A stretch of 64,000 nt of DNA from positions 1-64,000 of the forward strand of contig CAIXAE010000002.1 in assembly GCA_903917345.1 (NCBI GenBank). Reading direction: 5' to 3'. The translations under genes and the position numbers were made by a program. The DNA comes from an uncultured Methylococcaceae bacterium. GTDB lineage: Bacteria; Pseudomonadota; Gammaproteobacteria; Methylococcales; Methylomonadaceae. The notes beneath the pieces are model-generated. The model was not told the DNA's origin. It ran no database searches and worked only from the letters and a program-made list of their open reading frames with translations. Shown piece after piece: positions 20,089-30,776 of the stretch (within the stretch, counting starts at the first letter, position 1; every line of letters begins with the position of its first letter).

Positions 20089-22740
20089 ATGTCAAACTTC
20101 GCAAAAGAAATAATTCCTGTTAATCTCGAAGACGAGATGAAGCAATCCTATCTCGATTACGCAATGAGCGTTATCGTAGGTCGAGCCCTGCCAGACGTTA
20201 GAGATGGTCTAAAACCAGTTCATCGACGTGTTTTATATGCGATGAGTGAGTTGGGTAATGATTGGAACAAGCCTTATAAAAAATCAGCGCGTATTGTCGG
20301 GGATGTTATCGGTAAATATCATCCGCATGGTGATACGGCAGTTTATGACACTATGGTGCGTATGGCGCAACCATTTTCTATGCGTTATATGTTGATTGAT
20401 GGCCAAGGTAACTTTGGCTCAGTCGATGGTGATCCCCCAGCTGCTATGCGTTATACAGAAGTACGTATGGCGAAAATTGCACATGAATTGTTAGCTGATT
20501 TGGATAAAGAAACAGTTAACTTCATTCCTAACTACGATGATTCGGAAACTCAGCCTGAGGTTCTGCCGACTAGAGTACCCAATTTATTAGTTAATGGCTC
20601 TTCAGGTATTGCTGTGGGAATGGCTACTAATATTCCACCTCACAACATGGGTGAAGTGGTTAGCGCCTGTTTGGCAATGATTGATAATCCTAATGTGACC
20701 ATTTATGATTTAATGTCACACATTCCTGGTCCAGATTTCCCTACTGCTGGATTCATCAATGGTTCTGCAGGTATCTATAGTGCTTACACAACAGGGCGTG
20801 GCAAAATTTATCTACGTGCGCGTTGTCATTTTGAATCGATTGGTGATTCCAGTCGTCAAGCAATCATTACTACAGAGTTACCTTATCAAGTCAACAAAGC
20901 GCGTTTGCTAGAGAAAATCGCCGAGTTGATAAAAGAAGGTAAGCTTGAAGGTATTTCAGGTTTGCGTGATGAGTCTGATAAAGACGGCATGCGTATGGTT
21001 ATTGAATTACGTCGTGGCGAAGTTCCTGAGGTGGTGTTAAATAATCTCTATAAACAAACTCAATTCCAAACGGTGTTCGGTATCAATATGGTGGCCTTAT
21101 TAGATGGTCGGCCACATTGCATGAACTTGCTTGAAATTTTAAGTGCATTTATTAATCACAGACGTGAAATTGTTACTCGTAGAACAATTTACAATCTACG
21201 TCGTGCTAGAGAAAGAGCGCATGTATTAGAAGGTTTAGCGGTTGCGTTAGCTAATATTGATGTGATGATTGAATTGATCAAAACATCAAGTAATAGAGAG
21301 CAAGCGAAAGAAGGTTTATTAGCTAGAACTTGGAATGCGGGGTTGGTGTCGTCTTTATTAGAAAGAGCAGATGCAACGCGTTCTAGACCGGAAGACTTAG
21401 CAGAAGAGTTTGGTATTCGTAATGGTTTTTATCGGTTATCAGAGACTCAAGCTCAAGCTATCCTTGATTTACGTTTACATCGCTTAACAGGTTTAGAGCA
21501 AGACAAGATAGTTAATGAATATAAACAATTATTAGAGCAAATTGACGAGTATTTATATATTTTGGCTAGTGATGTTCGTTTGATGGAAATCATCAGAGAA
21601 GAACTAGTGGCGATTAAAGAGGAATATTCTGATCCGCGACGTACCGAAATCATTCAAAATCAGTTAGATCTATCAGAACAAGATTTAATCACAGAAGAAG
21701 ATATGGTTGTGACTATGTCTCATGAAGGTTATGTGAAGTCACAACCTCTAAGTGATTATAAAGCCCAGCGAAGGGGGGGGCGAGGTAAGTCAGCGACGGC
21801 TACTAAAGAGCTTGATTATGTTGATAAATTGATTGTTGCTAATACACACGACACTATTTTGTGCTTTTCTTCTTTAGGAAAAGTATATTGGTTAAAAGTA
21901 TATCAATTACCTGTGGCAAGTCGTGCGGCGCGAGGAAAACCTTTTGTTAATTTATTGCCTTTAGAAGCCGGTGAGAAAATTAATGCGTTATTACCGATCC
22001 GTGAGTTTACAGAAAATAAATTTATTTTTATGGCGACTTCTGCGGGGACAGTTAAAAAGACGCCTCTAAATGAGTTTGAGCGTCAACGGGCCAGTGGCAA
22101 AATTGCAATTGATCTAAAAGAAGGCGATACCTTAGTCGGTGTTGCTGTTACTGATGGTAAGCAAAACGTCTTATTGTTTGGTAGTACAGGTAAAGCGGTT
22201 TGCTTTAATGAAGAAGATGTTCGCTCAATGGGTAGAACAGCGGCTGGCGTTAGAGGTATGCGCTTACAAGAAGGTCAAAGAATTATTTCATTGATCATTG
22301 CGACTGAAGGTACTGTGCTTAACATCACTGAAAACGGTTATGGTAAACGGACGAAGTTAGAGGAGTTTACTTGTCATAAACGGGGTGGACAGGGCTTAAT
22401 AGCTATTCAAACATCTGCGCGAAATGGTGCTGTGGTTGGCGCTGTATTGGTTAATGATACCGATGAGATCATGTTAATCACCGACGGCGGTACTTTAGTC
22501 CGTACTCGCGTTGACGGTATTTCTGTTGTAGGCAGAAATACCCAAGGTGTAACGATTATTCGTTTAGATAAAAAAGAAAAAGTAATCGGTGTGGATCGTA
22601 TTGATGGCTTATCAGGCGTTGATGACGAAGATGATGATGAGCTTAATCCAGTGGTGGTGGCTGATTTAAATATTGCAGAATTTGATGATGAAGAAGCGGC
22701 AATTGATACCGAAACTGATAATGACGATGAGACTGAATAA
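20089..22740 (+). CDS. gyrA: DNA gyrase subunit A
   Basis: An 883-residue GyrA, the breakage-reunion subunit that introduces negative supercoils with GyrB. The N-terminal domain has the catalytic tyrosine at Y122 (AMRYTEVRM). The quinolone-determining region reads [16 protein letters not shown], with T83 and D87. The C-terminal beta-pinwheel contains the GyrA box [10 protein letters not shown], and an acidic tail ends the protein. Threonine at 83 is wild type in several genera and is not by itself evidence of resistance. It heads the run gyrA-serC-pheA-hisC-tyrA/aroA-cmk, a conserved gammaproteobacterial order. Confidence 0.97.
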   Translation: MSNFAKEIIPVNLEDEMKQSYLDYAMSVIVGRALPDVRDGLKPVHRRVLYAMSELGNDWNKPYKKSARIVGDVIGKYHPHGDTAVYDTMVRMAQPFSMRYMLIDGQGNFGSVDGDPPAAMRYTEVRMAKIAHELLADLDKETVNFIPNYDDSETQPEVLPTRVPNLLVNGSSGIAVGMATNIPPHNMGEVVSACLAMIDNPNVTIYDLMSHIPGPDFPTAGFINGSAGIYSAYTTGRGKIYLRARCHFESIGDSSRQAIITTELPYQVNKARLLEKIAELIKEGKLEGISGLRDESDKDGMRMVIELRRGEVPEVVLNNLYKQTQFQTVFGINMVALLDGRPHCMNLLEILSAFINHRREIVTRRTIYNLRRARERAHVLEGLAVALANIDVMIELIKTSSNREQAKEGLLARTWNAGLVSSLLERADATRSRPEDLAEEFGIRNGFYRLSETQAQAILDLRLHRLTGLEQDKIVNEYKQLLEQIDEYLYILASDVRLMEIIREELVAIKEEYSDPRRTEIIQNQLDLSEQDLITEEDMVVTMSHEGYVKSQPLSDYKAQRRGGRGKSATATKELDYVDKLIVANTHDTILCFSSLGKVYWLKVYQLPVASRAARGKPFVNLLPLEAGEKINALLPIREFTENKFIFMATSAGTVKKTPLNEFERQRASGKIAIDLKEGDTLVGVAVTDGKQNVLLFGSTGKAVCFNEEDVRSMGRTAAGVRGMRLQEGQRIISLIIATEGTVLNITENGYGKRTKLEEFTCHKRGGQGLIAIQTSARNGAVVGAVLVNDTDEIMLITDGGTLVRTRVDGISVVGRNTQGVTIIRLDKKEKVIGVDRIDGLSGVDDEDDDELNPVVVADLNIAEFDDEEAAIDTETDNDDETE

Positions 22741-22774
22741 GTGTTGTTAAGTCTTCATGATCACGAGATAGACA

Positions 22775-23854
22775 ATGTCTGAGATTTATAATTTTAGTGC
22801 GGGTCCTTCTGTATTTCCAAAATCAGTATTGTTGCAAGCTCAGCAAGAATTATTAGATTGGCAAGGTTCTGGTCAATCTGTGTTGGAAATGAGTCATCGA
22901 GGCAATTATTTCCCCACTATTGCAGAGCAATTAGAAAGTGATTTAAGAGCTTTGATGGCGATACCTGACAATTATAAATTATTGTTTTTACAAGGTGGAG
23001 CATCAGCACAGTTTTCATTAATACCGCAAAATATTCTTAGAGGCAAATCGAGTGCTTGTTATGTAAAAACAGGCGCTTGGTCAGAAAAAGCAGTCATTGA
23101 TGCGCAAAACTTTTGTGATGTATTGGTGAGTGCGAGTTCTGAAAATAGTGGCTATACCACCGTTCCAGAAGAATCTACTTGGGTGTTGGATGAGCAAGCT
23201 GCTTATTTACATTACACGACTAATGAAACAATTCACGGCGTAGAGTTCTCAAAAATTCCTAATGCTAAAGGACTCCCTTTAGTCGCTGATATGTCATCCA
23301 ATATTCTTTCAAGAGTGATTGACGTTAGTCGCTATGGTTTGATTTATGCAGGGACTCAAAAAAATATGGGTCCTGCGGGCGTTACTGTTGTTATTGTTAG
23401 AGAGGATTTGTTGGGTTATGCCAGTAAAACGACGCCCCCTGTTTTTGATTATCAAGAACAAGCTAAAAGTCATTCAATGTTAAATACCCCCGCTACCTAT
23501 AACTGGTATTTGGTAGGCCTGGTGCTTAAGTGGTTAAAAGCGCAAGGCGGTGTAGCAGCTATGGAGCAATTTAATAACGCTAAGGCGGCAAAGCTTTATC
23601 AAGCCATTGATCAATCTACCTTGTATTCAAATCCTGTTGATGTTTCTTATCGCTCACGAATGAATGTGCCTTTTATCTTGGCAGATGCGAATTTAGATCA
23701 GGTGTTCTTAAAGTCTGCCGAAACTCAAGGTTTATTTGAATTAAGAGGACATCGTTCAGTAGGTGGGATGAGAGCAAGTATTTATAATGCAATGCCAGAG
23801 GCTGGTGTTAAGGCTCTGATTGATTTTATGATTGAATTTGAACGCACCCATTAA
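22775..23854 (+). CDS. serC: Phosphoserine aminotransferase
   Basis: A 359-residue class V PLP aminotransferase that makes 3-phosphoserine, and also acts on the vitamin B6 precursor 3-hydroxy-4-phosphohydroxythreonine. It begins IYNFSAGPSVFPKSVLLQAQ; the PLP lysine is in YAGTQKNMGPAGVTVVIV. FELRGHRSVGGMRASIYNAM near the C-terminus provides the phosphate-binding H-R residues. The length is standard. The place between gyrA and pheA is common in gammaproteobacteria. Confidence 0.96.
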   Translation: MSEIYNFSAGPSVFPKSVLLQAQQELLDWQGSGQSVLEMSHRGNYFPTIAEQLESDLRALMAIPDNYKLLFLQGGASAQFSLIPQNILRGKSSACYVKTGAWSEKAVIDAQNFCDVLVSASSENSGYTTVPEESTWVLDEQAAYLHYTTNETIHGVEFSKIPNAKGLPLVADMSSNILSRVIDVSRYGLIYAGTQKNMGPAGVTVVIVREDLLGYASKTTPPVFDYQEQAKSHSMLNTPATYNWYLVGLVLKWLKAQGGVAAMEQFNNAKAAKLYQAIDQSTLYSNPVDVSYRSRMNVPFILADANLDQVFLKSAETQGLFELRGHRSVGGMRASIYNAMPEAGVKALIDFMIEFERTH

Positions 23855-23883
23855 ACTTAATAATCTTATACCGAGCACTAGAT

Positions 23884-24969
23884 ATGTCATTAGTCACCCC
23901 ATTAGCTGAGTTAAGAGAAAAAATTGACGCTATTGATGCGCAGATTTTGCAATTAATTAACCAGCGAGCTGCTTGTGCAATGGAGGTTGCAAAAACTAAA
24001 ATAGCGGAAGGTGAGCAAGGTACTTTTTATCGTCCCGATAGAGAATCATTAGTTTTAAGACGTATCATGGAGTTGAATCAAGGTCCTTTGGAAGATTTAA
24101 CAGCGGTGCGTTTTTTCAGAGAATTAATGTCTGCGTGTTTGGCATTAGAAAAACCCATGGATATTGCTTTTTTAGGGCCAGAGGGCACTTTTACTCAACA
24201 AGCAGTATTTAAACACTTTGGTCATGCGGTCAAGAGCTTCCCCGTTATTACCATCAATGAAATTTTTAGTGCAGTTGAATCAGGTAAATGTCAGTTTGGT
24301 GTAGTGCCGGTAGAAAATTCTACAGAAGGTGTCATTAGCCACACTTTGGATCGTTTTTCTACGTCAACGTTAAATATTTGCGGTGAGGTTGAGATACGCG
24401 TTCATCAAAATTTGATGGGGCTTAATAGCAATTTGGCAGAGATCTCTGAAGTATTCTCTCATCAACAATCGTTAGCTCAATGTCGCCAATGGTTAGATAA
24501 TCATCTTCCTGGTGTAAAACAAACGGCTGTTAATAGTAATGCAGAAGCTGCGCGATTAGCTGCTTTAAATAAGCACGCTGTTGCTATTGCAGGTATTGCT
24601 GCAGCTGATGTTTATCATTTAGAAATTATCGAAAGTAATATTGAAGATGAGCCTAATAATACCACTCGCTTTATTATTATCGGTCAACAATCCCCTACGC
24701 CTACAGGCAATGATAAAACGTCATTGGTGGTGTCTACAGGTAATCAACCGGGCGCGTTACACAAAATCTTAGAGCCTTTTGCAAAATTTGGTATTGGTAT
24801 GGTTAATATCGAATCGAGACCATCAAGACAAGGCTTGTGGGATTATTTGTTCTTTATCGATATTGAGGGGCACAGTGATGATAGAGCCGTTTCTGAAGCC
24901 TTAGACACGGTCAAAGAGCGCGTTAAAATGTTCAAGCTATTAGGGTCTTATCCAAAAGCAGTGCTTTAG
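23884..24969 (+). CDS. pheA: Bifunctional chorismate mutase / prephenate dehydratase
   Basis: A 361-residue P-protein. Residues 1-90 are the AroQ chorismate mutase (LREKIDAIDAQILQLINQRA, then FYRPDRESLVLRRI). Residues 95-270 are prephenate dehydratase (IAFLGPEGTFTQQAVFKHFG, VVPVENSTEGVISHTLD). Residues 275-355 are the ACT domain for phenylalanine feedback (TGNQPGALHKILEPFAKFGI with the ESRPSR motif). It converts chorismate via prephenate to phenylpyruvate. All three domains are complete. Confidence 0.97.
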   Translation: MSLVTPLAELREKIDAIDAQILQLINQRAACAMEVAKTKIAEGEQGTFYRPDRESLVLRRIMELNQGPLEDLTAVRFFRELMSACLALEKPMDIAFLGPEGTFTQQAVFKHFGHAVKSFPVITINEIFSAVESGKCQFGVVPVENSTEGVISHTLDRFSTSTLNICGEVEIRVHQNLMGLNSNLAEISEVFSHQQSLAQCRQWLDNHLPGVKQTAVNSNAEAARLAALNKHAVAIAGIAAADVYHLEIIESNIEDEPNNTTRFIIIGQQSPTPTGNDKTSLVVSTGNQPGALHKILEPFAKFGIGMVNIESRPSRQGLWDYLFFIDIEGHSDDRAVSEALDTVKERVKMFKLLGSYPKAVL

Positions 24970-25009
24970 TTTAGGCTTTGATCTTAAAAATACAGTTTAT
25001 TAAATTACC

Positions 25010-26110
25010 ATGAACAATACTATTTATAACCTTGCCTCATTGGGTGTTCAACAACTCATTCCCTACAAAGCAGGTAAGCCAATTGAAGAGTTAGAACGTG
25101 AATTAGGTCTAACGAACATCGTTAAATTAGCGTCTAACGAGAACCCTATAGGACCAGGAAAAAAGGCTTTAGCCGCTATTCAACAAGCCTTATCAGGTTT
25201 GGCCTTATATCCAGATGGAAGTGGATTTTCTTTAAAACAAACCCTATCAAATAAGTATTCTGTTTCTCCAGAACAAATTACTTTAGGGAATGGTTCTAAC
25301 GAATTGTTGGAATTAGTTGCAAGAGCGTTTTTAACTCCAGTGCATGAAGTGGTATTTTCTCAACATGCTTTTGCCGTTTATCCCATCGTGACGCAATCAG
25401 TGGGTGCTAAAGCAGTCGTCGTTCCAGCGCTTAACTATGGTCATGATTTAGATGCCATGTTAAAAGCTGTTACGGATAAGACACGCATAGTTTTTATAGC
25501 TAATCCAAATAATCCAACGGGCACATTATTATCACAAGACAGCGTGGAGCGTTTTATTAAGGCTTTACCAGATACTTGTATTTGTGTGTTGGATGAAGCG
25601 TATTTTGAATTTGTGAGCACATTAGAGGCTATTGATTCTATTGAATGGCTAAAGAAATTCCCTAATTTATTAATCACACGTACTTTTTCAAAAGCCTATG
25701 GTTTAGCAGGCTTAAGAGTAGGGTATGGGTTATCTAGCCCAGAAATGGCAGATATTCTTAATCGTGTACGACAACCTTTTAATAATAATACCTTGGCTTT
25801 GGTTGCTGCAGAAGCAGCACTTAATGACGAAGAGCATTTGCAAGAAACGATTCGAGTTAATGCGTCAGGCATGTTGCAGTTAACCGAAGGATTTAAAGCG
25901 TTAAATCTTGAATGGATCCCTTCATCAGGTAATTTTGTTTTAGTGGATATTAAACAGTCAGGACAAGACATTTATGAAGCTCTGCTCAGGAGAGGCGTTA
26001 TCGTCAGACCGGTAGCTAACTATGAATTACCCCATCATTTGCGTATTAGTATTGGTACTGAAACGGAAAATAAAGTTTTTCTAAAAGCTTTGGCAGAAAC
26101 GCTTAAATAA
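25010..26110 (+). CDS. hisC: Histidinol-phosphate aminotransferase
   Basis: A 366-residue fold-type I PLP aminotransferase. The PLP lysine lies in LITRTFSKAYGLAGLRVGYG, and the cofactor pocket includes NPNNPTGT and LDEAYFEF. In aromatic gene clusters of this order the enzyme often also works on aromatic keto acids, so it may supply transamination for phenylalanine and tyrosine as well as histidine. That is inferred from context. The stop overlaps the next start (TAATG), indicating coupled translation with tyrA/aroA. Confidence 0.94.
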   Translation: MNNTIYNLASLGVQQLIPYKAGKPIEELERELGLTNIVKLASNENPIGPGKKALAAIQQALSGLALYPDGSGFSLKQTLSNKYSVSPEQITLGNGSNELLELVARAFLTPVHEVVFSQHAFAVYPIVTQSVGAKAVVVPALNYGHDLDAMLKAVTDKTRIVFIANPNNPTGTLLSQDSVERFIKALPDTCICVLDEAYFEFVSTLEAIDSIEWLKKFPNLLITRTFSKAYGLAGLRVGYGLSSPEMADILNRVRQPFNNNTLALVAAEAALNDEEHLQETIRVNASGMLQLTEGFKALNLEWIPSSGNFVLVDIKQSGQDIYEALLRRGVIVRPVANYELPHHLRISIGTETENKVFLKALAETLK

Positions 26111-28305
26111 TGTTTGATAGCTTATGTATTATCGGTGTGGGCTTGATGGGCGGCTCAGTTGCTCAGGCTGCTAGATATTATGGCTTATCAAAGCGAATAG
26201 TAGGTTTTGGTCGAGAAGAAGATAAAGAAAATTTACAGAAGGCAAAGGAATTAGGGGTTATAGATGACTATTATCTGCAAATAGAACAGGCTGTTAAAAA
26301 TGCCGACTGTGTTCTGATTGCTACCCCTGTTGCAGCCTTAGAAAATATATTTGAACAGCTCAAACCGTATTGGTCAGATCAAACAATATACACCGATGTC
26401 GGCAGTACTAAAGCCAGTATTGTTGATGCAGCACAACACGTTTTTGGTGTCGTTCCAGATAATTTAATCCCTGCACATCCCATTGCGGGTGCTGAACAAA
26501 GTGGTGTCGAAGCCTCATTTTATGATTTGTTTTTAAACAGACGATTAATCATAACGTCACTCATAAATACTGATCTTAAAGCATTAGACAAAATTAAATT
26601 ATTTTGGCAACGAATAGGTTCAGATGTTTCAGTGATGTCTGTGAGTCGTCATGATGAAATCTTGGCGGCGACGAGTCATTTGCCTCATATACTTGCATTT
26701 GCTTTAGTTAATATGTTGGGTCACAAAGACCAGCAGTCTGAGATCTTTAAATATGCGGCGGGCGGTTTCAGGGATTTTACCCGCATTGCTTCCAGCGATC
26801 CGACTATGTGGCGGGATATTTGCCTGCTCAATAAGAACGAAATAATTCCATTGCTTCAGCAAACAAAGCAGCAATTAGATAAAATACAGGATTTGCTGGA
26901 AAATGATGATAGCCAGCAACTTTTATCAACCTTTGCGTATGCCAATACTGCGCGGCAACGCTTTCTTAATCAGTTTGAAGGAAATATGTCTAAATCAATC
27001 ACATTTCAAGTTCAACCCGGCGGTTCGTTAAAGGGTGAGGGCCGAGTTCCTGGCGATAAATCAATGTCTCATCGCTCAATCATGTTGGGCTCTTTAGCGG
27101 ATGGCGTTACCCATGTAAAAGGCTTTCTTGAAGCTGAGGATGCATTGGCAACTCTCCAAGCTTTCCGTGATATGGGTGTTGAAATTGAAGGGCCTGAGAA
27201 TGGTTGTTTGACAATTCACGGTGTAGGTAAACATGGTTTAAAAGCGCCTAAAAATGAACTGTATCTTGGTAATTCAGGTACTTCAATGCGCTTATTGAGT
27301 GGTTTATTAGCCGGCCAGGCTTTCGATTCTGTTTTGACAGGTGATAAATCATTATCGGGTCGTCCGATGAAGCGTGTGACTGGCCCCTTGGCAACAATGG
27401 GTGCTGATATCAAAACAACAGAAGCAGGCACAGCACCACTTTATATCACAGGTAAATCAGGGCAGTTAACAGCCATAGATTATGAAATGCCTATGGCAAG
27501 TGCTCAGGTTAAATCATGTTTATTATTAGCAGGTATGTACGCAGAAGGTAACACAAGTGTCGTAGAGCCGGCACCAACACGCGACCATACTGAACGTATG
27601 TTGTCAGGATTTTCATATCCAGTTCATAAAGAAGGTAGCAAAGTCACTATCAATGCTAAAGGTAAGTTAACGGCATGTGATATTGATGTGCCAAGTGATA
27701 TCTCATCGGCGGCATTCTTTTTAGTAGGTGCGTCAATAGCACCAGGATCAGATTTATTATTGAAGCATGTGGGTATTAACCCAACGCGAACAGGCGTGAT
27801 CGATATTTTAAGATTGATGGGCGCTAAAATTGAAGTGCTTAATGAGCGTACTGTCGGTGGTGAGCCCGTGGCAGATTTGCATGTGATTTATAGTCCTTTA
27901 AAAGGCATCGATATACCAGAAGACTTAGTGCCACTTGCGATTGATGAGTTCCCTGTCTTGTTTGTGGCTGCCGCTTGTGCAGAAGGTCAAACCCGTCTAA
28001 CCGGTGCGGAAGAGTTAAGAGTAAAAGAATCTGATCGTATTCAAGTTATGGCGGATGGTTTACAAATTTTAGGTGTTGATGCCCGGTCGACTGAAGATGG
28101 TATGGTTATTCAGGGTGGATCAATAGGTGGTGGGGTGGTGACGTCACATGGTGATCATCGCATTGCTATGTCATTCTCAATTGCTGGGTTGCGTGCAACT
28201 GCTCCTATCACAGTACTTGATTGTGCCAATGTAAATACCTCGTTCCCTGAGTTTAAAGACCTTGTTAAGAGTTTTGGTTTAGATTTGGTGTGTGAGGAGT
28301 CTTAA
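26110..28305 (+). CDS. tyrA-aroA: Fused prephenate dehydrogenase / EPSP synthase
   Basis: A 731-residue two-enzyme fusion. Residues 1-290 are a NAD-dependent prephenate dehydrogenase (Rossmann start LCIIGVGLMGGSVAQAARY; HPIAGAEQSGV). Residues 293-731 are 5-enolpyruvylshikimate-3-phosphate synthase (GRVPGDKSMSHRSIMLGSLA; LGNSGTSMRLLSGLLAGQ; GDHRIAMSF). Such fusions are known in gammaproteobacteria including Pseudomonas and Acinetobacter. An internal ATG (26986) at the domain joint has GAAGGA at 26977-26982, so separate translation of the second half is possible. The two steps lie on either side of chorismate. It overlaps both hisC and cmk by one base. Confidence 0.96.
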   Translation: MFDSLCIIGVGLMGGSVAQAARYYGLSKRIVGFGREEDKENLQKAKELGVIDDYYLQIEQAVKNADCVLIATPVAALENIFEQLKPYWSDQTIYTDVGSTKASIVDAAQHVFGVVPDNLIPAHPIAGAEQSGVEASFYDLFLNRRLIITSLINTDLKALDKIKLFWQRIGSDVSVMSVSRHDEILAATSHLPHILAFALVNMLGHKDQQSEIFKYAAGGFRDFTRIASSDPTMWRDICLLNKNEIIPLLQQTKQQLDKIQDLLENDDSQQLLSTFAYANTARQRFLNQFEGNMSKSITFQVQPGGSLKGEGRVPGDKSMSHRSIMLGSLADGVTHVKGFLEAEDALATLQAFRDMGVEIEGPENGCLTIHGVGKHGLKAPKNELYLGNSGTSMRLLSGLLAGQAFDSVLTGDKSLSGRPMKRVTGPLATMGADIKTTEAGTAPLYITGKSGQLTAIDYEMPMASAQVKSCLLLAGMYAEGNTSVVEPAPTRDHTERMLSGFSYPVHKEGSKVTINAKGKLTACDIDVPSDISSAAFFLVGASIAPGSDLLLKHVGINPTRTGVIDILRLMGAKIEVLNERTVGGEPVADLHVIYSPLKGIDIPEDLVPLAIDEFPVLFVAAACAEGQTRLTGAEELRVKESDRIQVMADGLQILGVDARSTEDGMVIQGGSIGGGVVTSHGDHRIAMSFSIAGLRATAPITVLDCANVNTSFPEFKDLVKSFGLDLVCEES

Positions 28306-28961
28306 TGCCAATTCCAGTCTTAACGATTGATGGGCCAAGTGGGGCAGGGAAAGGTACCGTAAGCCGTTTAGTGTCAAAAAAATTAGGATGGCACTATTTA
28401 GACAGTGGCTCTATTTATAGATCATTAGCGATTGCTATTCAAAAGGCGTCGGTTCAAGTAAGCGATGTTGATACCATCGTAGAAGTCGCTAGTGCAATGA
28501 CGTTAGAGTTTGATTGTGGTGATGAGCTTATTGTTAAACTTAATGGTGAAAATATCACAAGTCAATTAGGCTTAGAAAGTACAGGTAGTATAGCCTCTCA
28601 GATTGCTGCTTACCCTGCCGTACGTGGGGTATTGCTGAAAAAACAACAGGACTTTAAGCAGTTACCTGGTTTGGTGGCGGATGGTCGCGATATGGGAACG
28701 GTGGTTTTTCCTGAGGCTGAATATAAGGTTTTTTTAACGGCAAGTGCAGAGAAAAGAGCCGCTAGACGTTACAAACAGTTGATTGAAAAAGAAATCGATG
28801 CTAATATTGATGAAATAACTAGCGAGATAGAGGCGCGAGATCGTCGTGATAGGGAGAGAGAAACAGCTCCTTTAGCTATGGCGGCTAATGCCCTTTATAT
28901 CGATTCTTCTGACTTGACGATAGATCAGGTTATAGAAGAAGTAATAAATTTAATCCATTAA
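28305..28961 (+). CDS. cmk: Cytidylate kinase
   Basis: A 218-residue (d)CMP kinase. It starts with the P-loop VLTIDGPSGAGKGTVSRLVS, continues with WHYLDSGSIYRSLA, and has DGRDMGTVVFPEAEYKVFLT and the lid region RDRRDRERETAPL. It recycles CMP and dCMP to the diphosphates. The start overlaps the upstream stop (TAATG). A short intrinsic terminator separates it from rpsA, its conserved neighbour. Confidence 0.96.
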   Translation: MPIPVLTIDGPSGAGKGTVSRLVSKKLGWHYLDSGSIYRSLAIAIQKASVQVSDVDTIVEVASAMTLEFDCGDELIVKLNGENITSQLGLESTGSIASQIAAYPAVRGVLLKKQQDFKQLPGLVADGRDMGTVVFPEAEYKVFLTASAEKRAARRYKQLIEKEIDANIDEITSEIEARDRRDRERETAPLAMAANALYIDSSDLTIDQVIEEVINLIH

Positions 28962-28974
28962 GGATTATTGGCTG

Positions 28975-28998
28975 ACCACAATAATGTGGTTTTTTTTT
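28975..28998 (+). terminator. Intrinsic terminator between cmk and rpsA
   Basis: The stem ACCACA-ATAA-TGTGGT is followed by eight T. It is short but perfect. It either ends the gyrA-cmk unit or attenuates read-through into rpsA. Confidence 0.7.
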
Positions 28999-29053
28999 AA
29001 CTTTGATAAAGAAAAGGTTTGTTTGAGTTCTAACAAACTTGGGAAATAATATA

Positions 29054-30715
29054 ATGAGCGAAAGCTTTGCTGAGTTACTTGAAGAAAGTTTAACCAAGAC
29101 CAAAATGAGTCCTGGTGCAATGTTGATTGGTACTGTAATTGATATCGAAAACGATATGGTTATCGTAAGTACCCATTCAAAATCTGAAGGCGTTATTCCA
29201 AAATGGCAATTCTTAAACAACAACGGTGAATTAGAAGTATCTATCGGTGATGAAGTTGAAGTTGCGTTGGATTTATTTGAAGACGGCCTAGGAGCTACTC
29301 TTCTTTCTCGTGATAAAGCGAAGAAAAATAAAGCTTGGTTTGAACTTGAAACAGCATTTGAAAAAGAAGCAACTATTATCGGTGTTATCACAGGTAAAGT
29401 TCGCGGCGGTTTCACTGTATCGGTTGGCGCATTACGTGCTTTCTTACCCGGTTCATTAGTTGACGTTCGTCCTATTAGAGACACTACTTTCTTAGAAAAT
29501 CGTGATCTTGAATTCAAAGTCATTAAAATTGACCAAAAACGTAATAACGTTGTTCTTTCACGTCGTGCAGTAGTTGAAAAAGAATACAGCGCAGAAAGAG
29601 ATGAATTACTCAAAACACTAGACGAAGGTGCAGTAGTTACAGGTGTTGTTAAAAACCTTACAGATTACGGTGCGTTTATTGATCTAGGTGGTATTGATGG
29701 CCTATTACACATTACAGATATGGCATGGCGTCGTGTTCGTCACCCATCTGAGTGTGTTGAAATTGGTCAAGAAATCAATGTAAAAGTTCTAAAATACGAC
29801 AAAGATAAAAACCGTGTTTCATTAGGTATGAAACAAATGGGTGAAGATCCATGGCAAAACATCGCGCGTCGTTACCCAGCGGGCACTCGTGTATTCGGTA
29901 AAGTAAACAACTTAACTGATTACGGTTGCTTCGTAGAAATTGAAGAAGGCGTTGAAGGTTTAGTTCACGTTTCTGAAATGGATTGGACTAACAAAAACGT
30001 TAACCCATCTAAATTAGTACAATTAGGTGATGACGTTGAAGTGATGGTTCTTGAAATTGATGAAGAACGTCGTCGTATTTCTTTAGGTATGAAACAATGC
30101 AAAACTAATCCATGGGATGAATTTGCAGCAACTCATAACAAAGGCGATAAAATTTCAGGAAAAATCAAATCTATCACAGACTTCGGTATCTTTATCGGTC
30201 TTGATGGTGGTATTGATGGTTTGGTTCACATGTCTGATATTTCTTGGGCAGATGAAGGTGAAGCATCAGTTCGTGAGTTCAAGAAAGGTGATGAATTAGA
30301 AACTGTTATCTTAGCAGTTGATTCTGAGCGTGAACGTATCTCTTTAGGTATCAAGCAACTTGAACAAGATCCTTTCCAAAACTTCTTAGCGACACAAGAA
30401 AAAGGTAGCTTAGTAAAAGGTACTATTAAAGAAGTAGATGCTAAAGGTGCAGTTGTAATTTTAGCTGACAATGTTGAAGGGTACTTACGTGCTTCTGAAA
30501 TTCAACGTGATCGTGTAGAAGATGCACGCACTTTGTTGAAAGAAGGCGATGAACTTGAAGCTAAATTTATCGGTGTTGATAAAAAAACCAAAACTATCTC
30601 TTTATCAATTAAAGCGAAAGATCAAGACGAAGAAACACACACTATTAAGGATCATGCGCAACAATCAGTTGGCACACCTACAATGGCTGACTTATTTAAG
30701 CAGTTAGAAAAATAA
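29054..30715 (+). CDS. rpsA: 30S ribosomal protein S1
   Basis: A 553-residue S1 made of six OB-fold S1 repeats, the standard gammaproteobacterial number. S1 unfolds mRNA at the ribosome for translation initiation. Start 29054 gives [20 protein letters not shown], matching S1 N-termini; a TTG 15 bases upstream adds only MGNNI and overlaps the likely GGGA ribosome-binding site. Repeats are visible as [20 protein letters not shown] and [20 protein letters not shown] and similar units. Codon choice shifts to CGT, AAC, TTC and TAC compared with neighbours, as expected for a highly expressed gene. Confidence 0.97.
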   Translation: MSESFAELLEESLTKTKMSPGAMLIGTVIDIENDMVIVSTHSKSEGVIPKWQFLNNNGELEVSIGDEVEVALDLFEDGLGATLLSRDKAKKNKAWFELETAFEKEATIIGVITGKVRGGFTVSVGALRAFLPGSLVDVRPIRDTTFLENRDLEFKVIKIDQKRNNVVLSRRAVVEKEYSAERDELLKTLDEGAVVTGVVKNLTDYGAFIDLGGIDGLLHITDMAWRRVRHPSECVEIGQEINVKVLKYDKDKNRVSLGMKQMGEDPWQNIARRYPAGTRVFGKVNNLTDYGCFVEIEEGVEGLVHVSEMDWTNKNVNPSKLVQLGDDVEVMVLEIDEERRRISLGMKQCKTNPWDEFAATHNKGDKISGKIKSITDFGIFIGLDGGIDGLVHMSDISWADEGEASVREFKKGDELETVILAVDSERERISLGIKQLEQDPFQNFLATQEKGSLVKGTIKEVDAKGAVVILADNVEGYLRASEIQRDRVEDARTLLKEGDELEAKFIGVDKKTKTISLSIKAKDQDEETHTIKDHAQQSVGTPTMADLFKQLEK

Positions 30716-30729
30716 GAATGTGTCTGCTT

Positions 30730-30760
30730 GGGGTATGTCTCCTGACATACCCCTTGTTTC
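30730..30760 (+). terminator. Perfect hairpin between rpsA and ihfB (terminator or attenuator)
   Basis: A perfect 10-bp stem, GGGGTATGTC-TCCT-GACATACCCC (30730-30753), is followed by TTGTTTCTTT. The hairpin ends 12 bases before the ihfB ribosome-binding site. The broken T tract suggests partial termination, allowing lower ihfB expression from the rpsA transcript. Confidence 0.6.
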
Positions 30761-30776
30761 TTTACAGGGGATAAAA

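Noticed and set aside
20335-20349. Threonine at GyrA position 83 as quinolone resistance
   Set aside because: T83 is the natural residue in several genera such as Pseudomonas, and D87 is unchanged; sequence alone gives no evidence for resistance.
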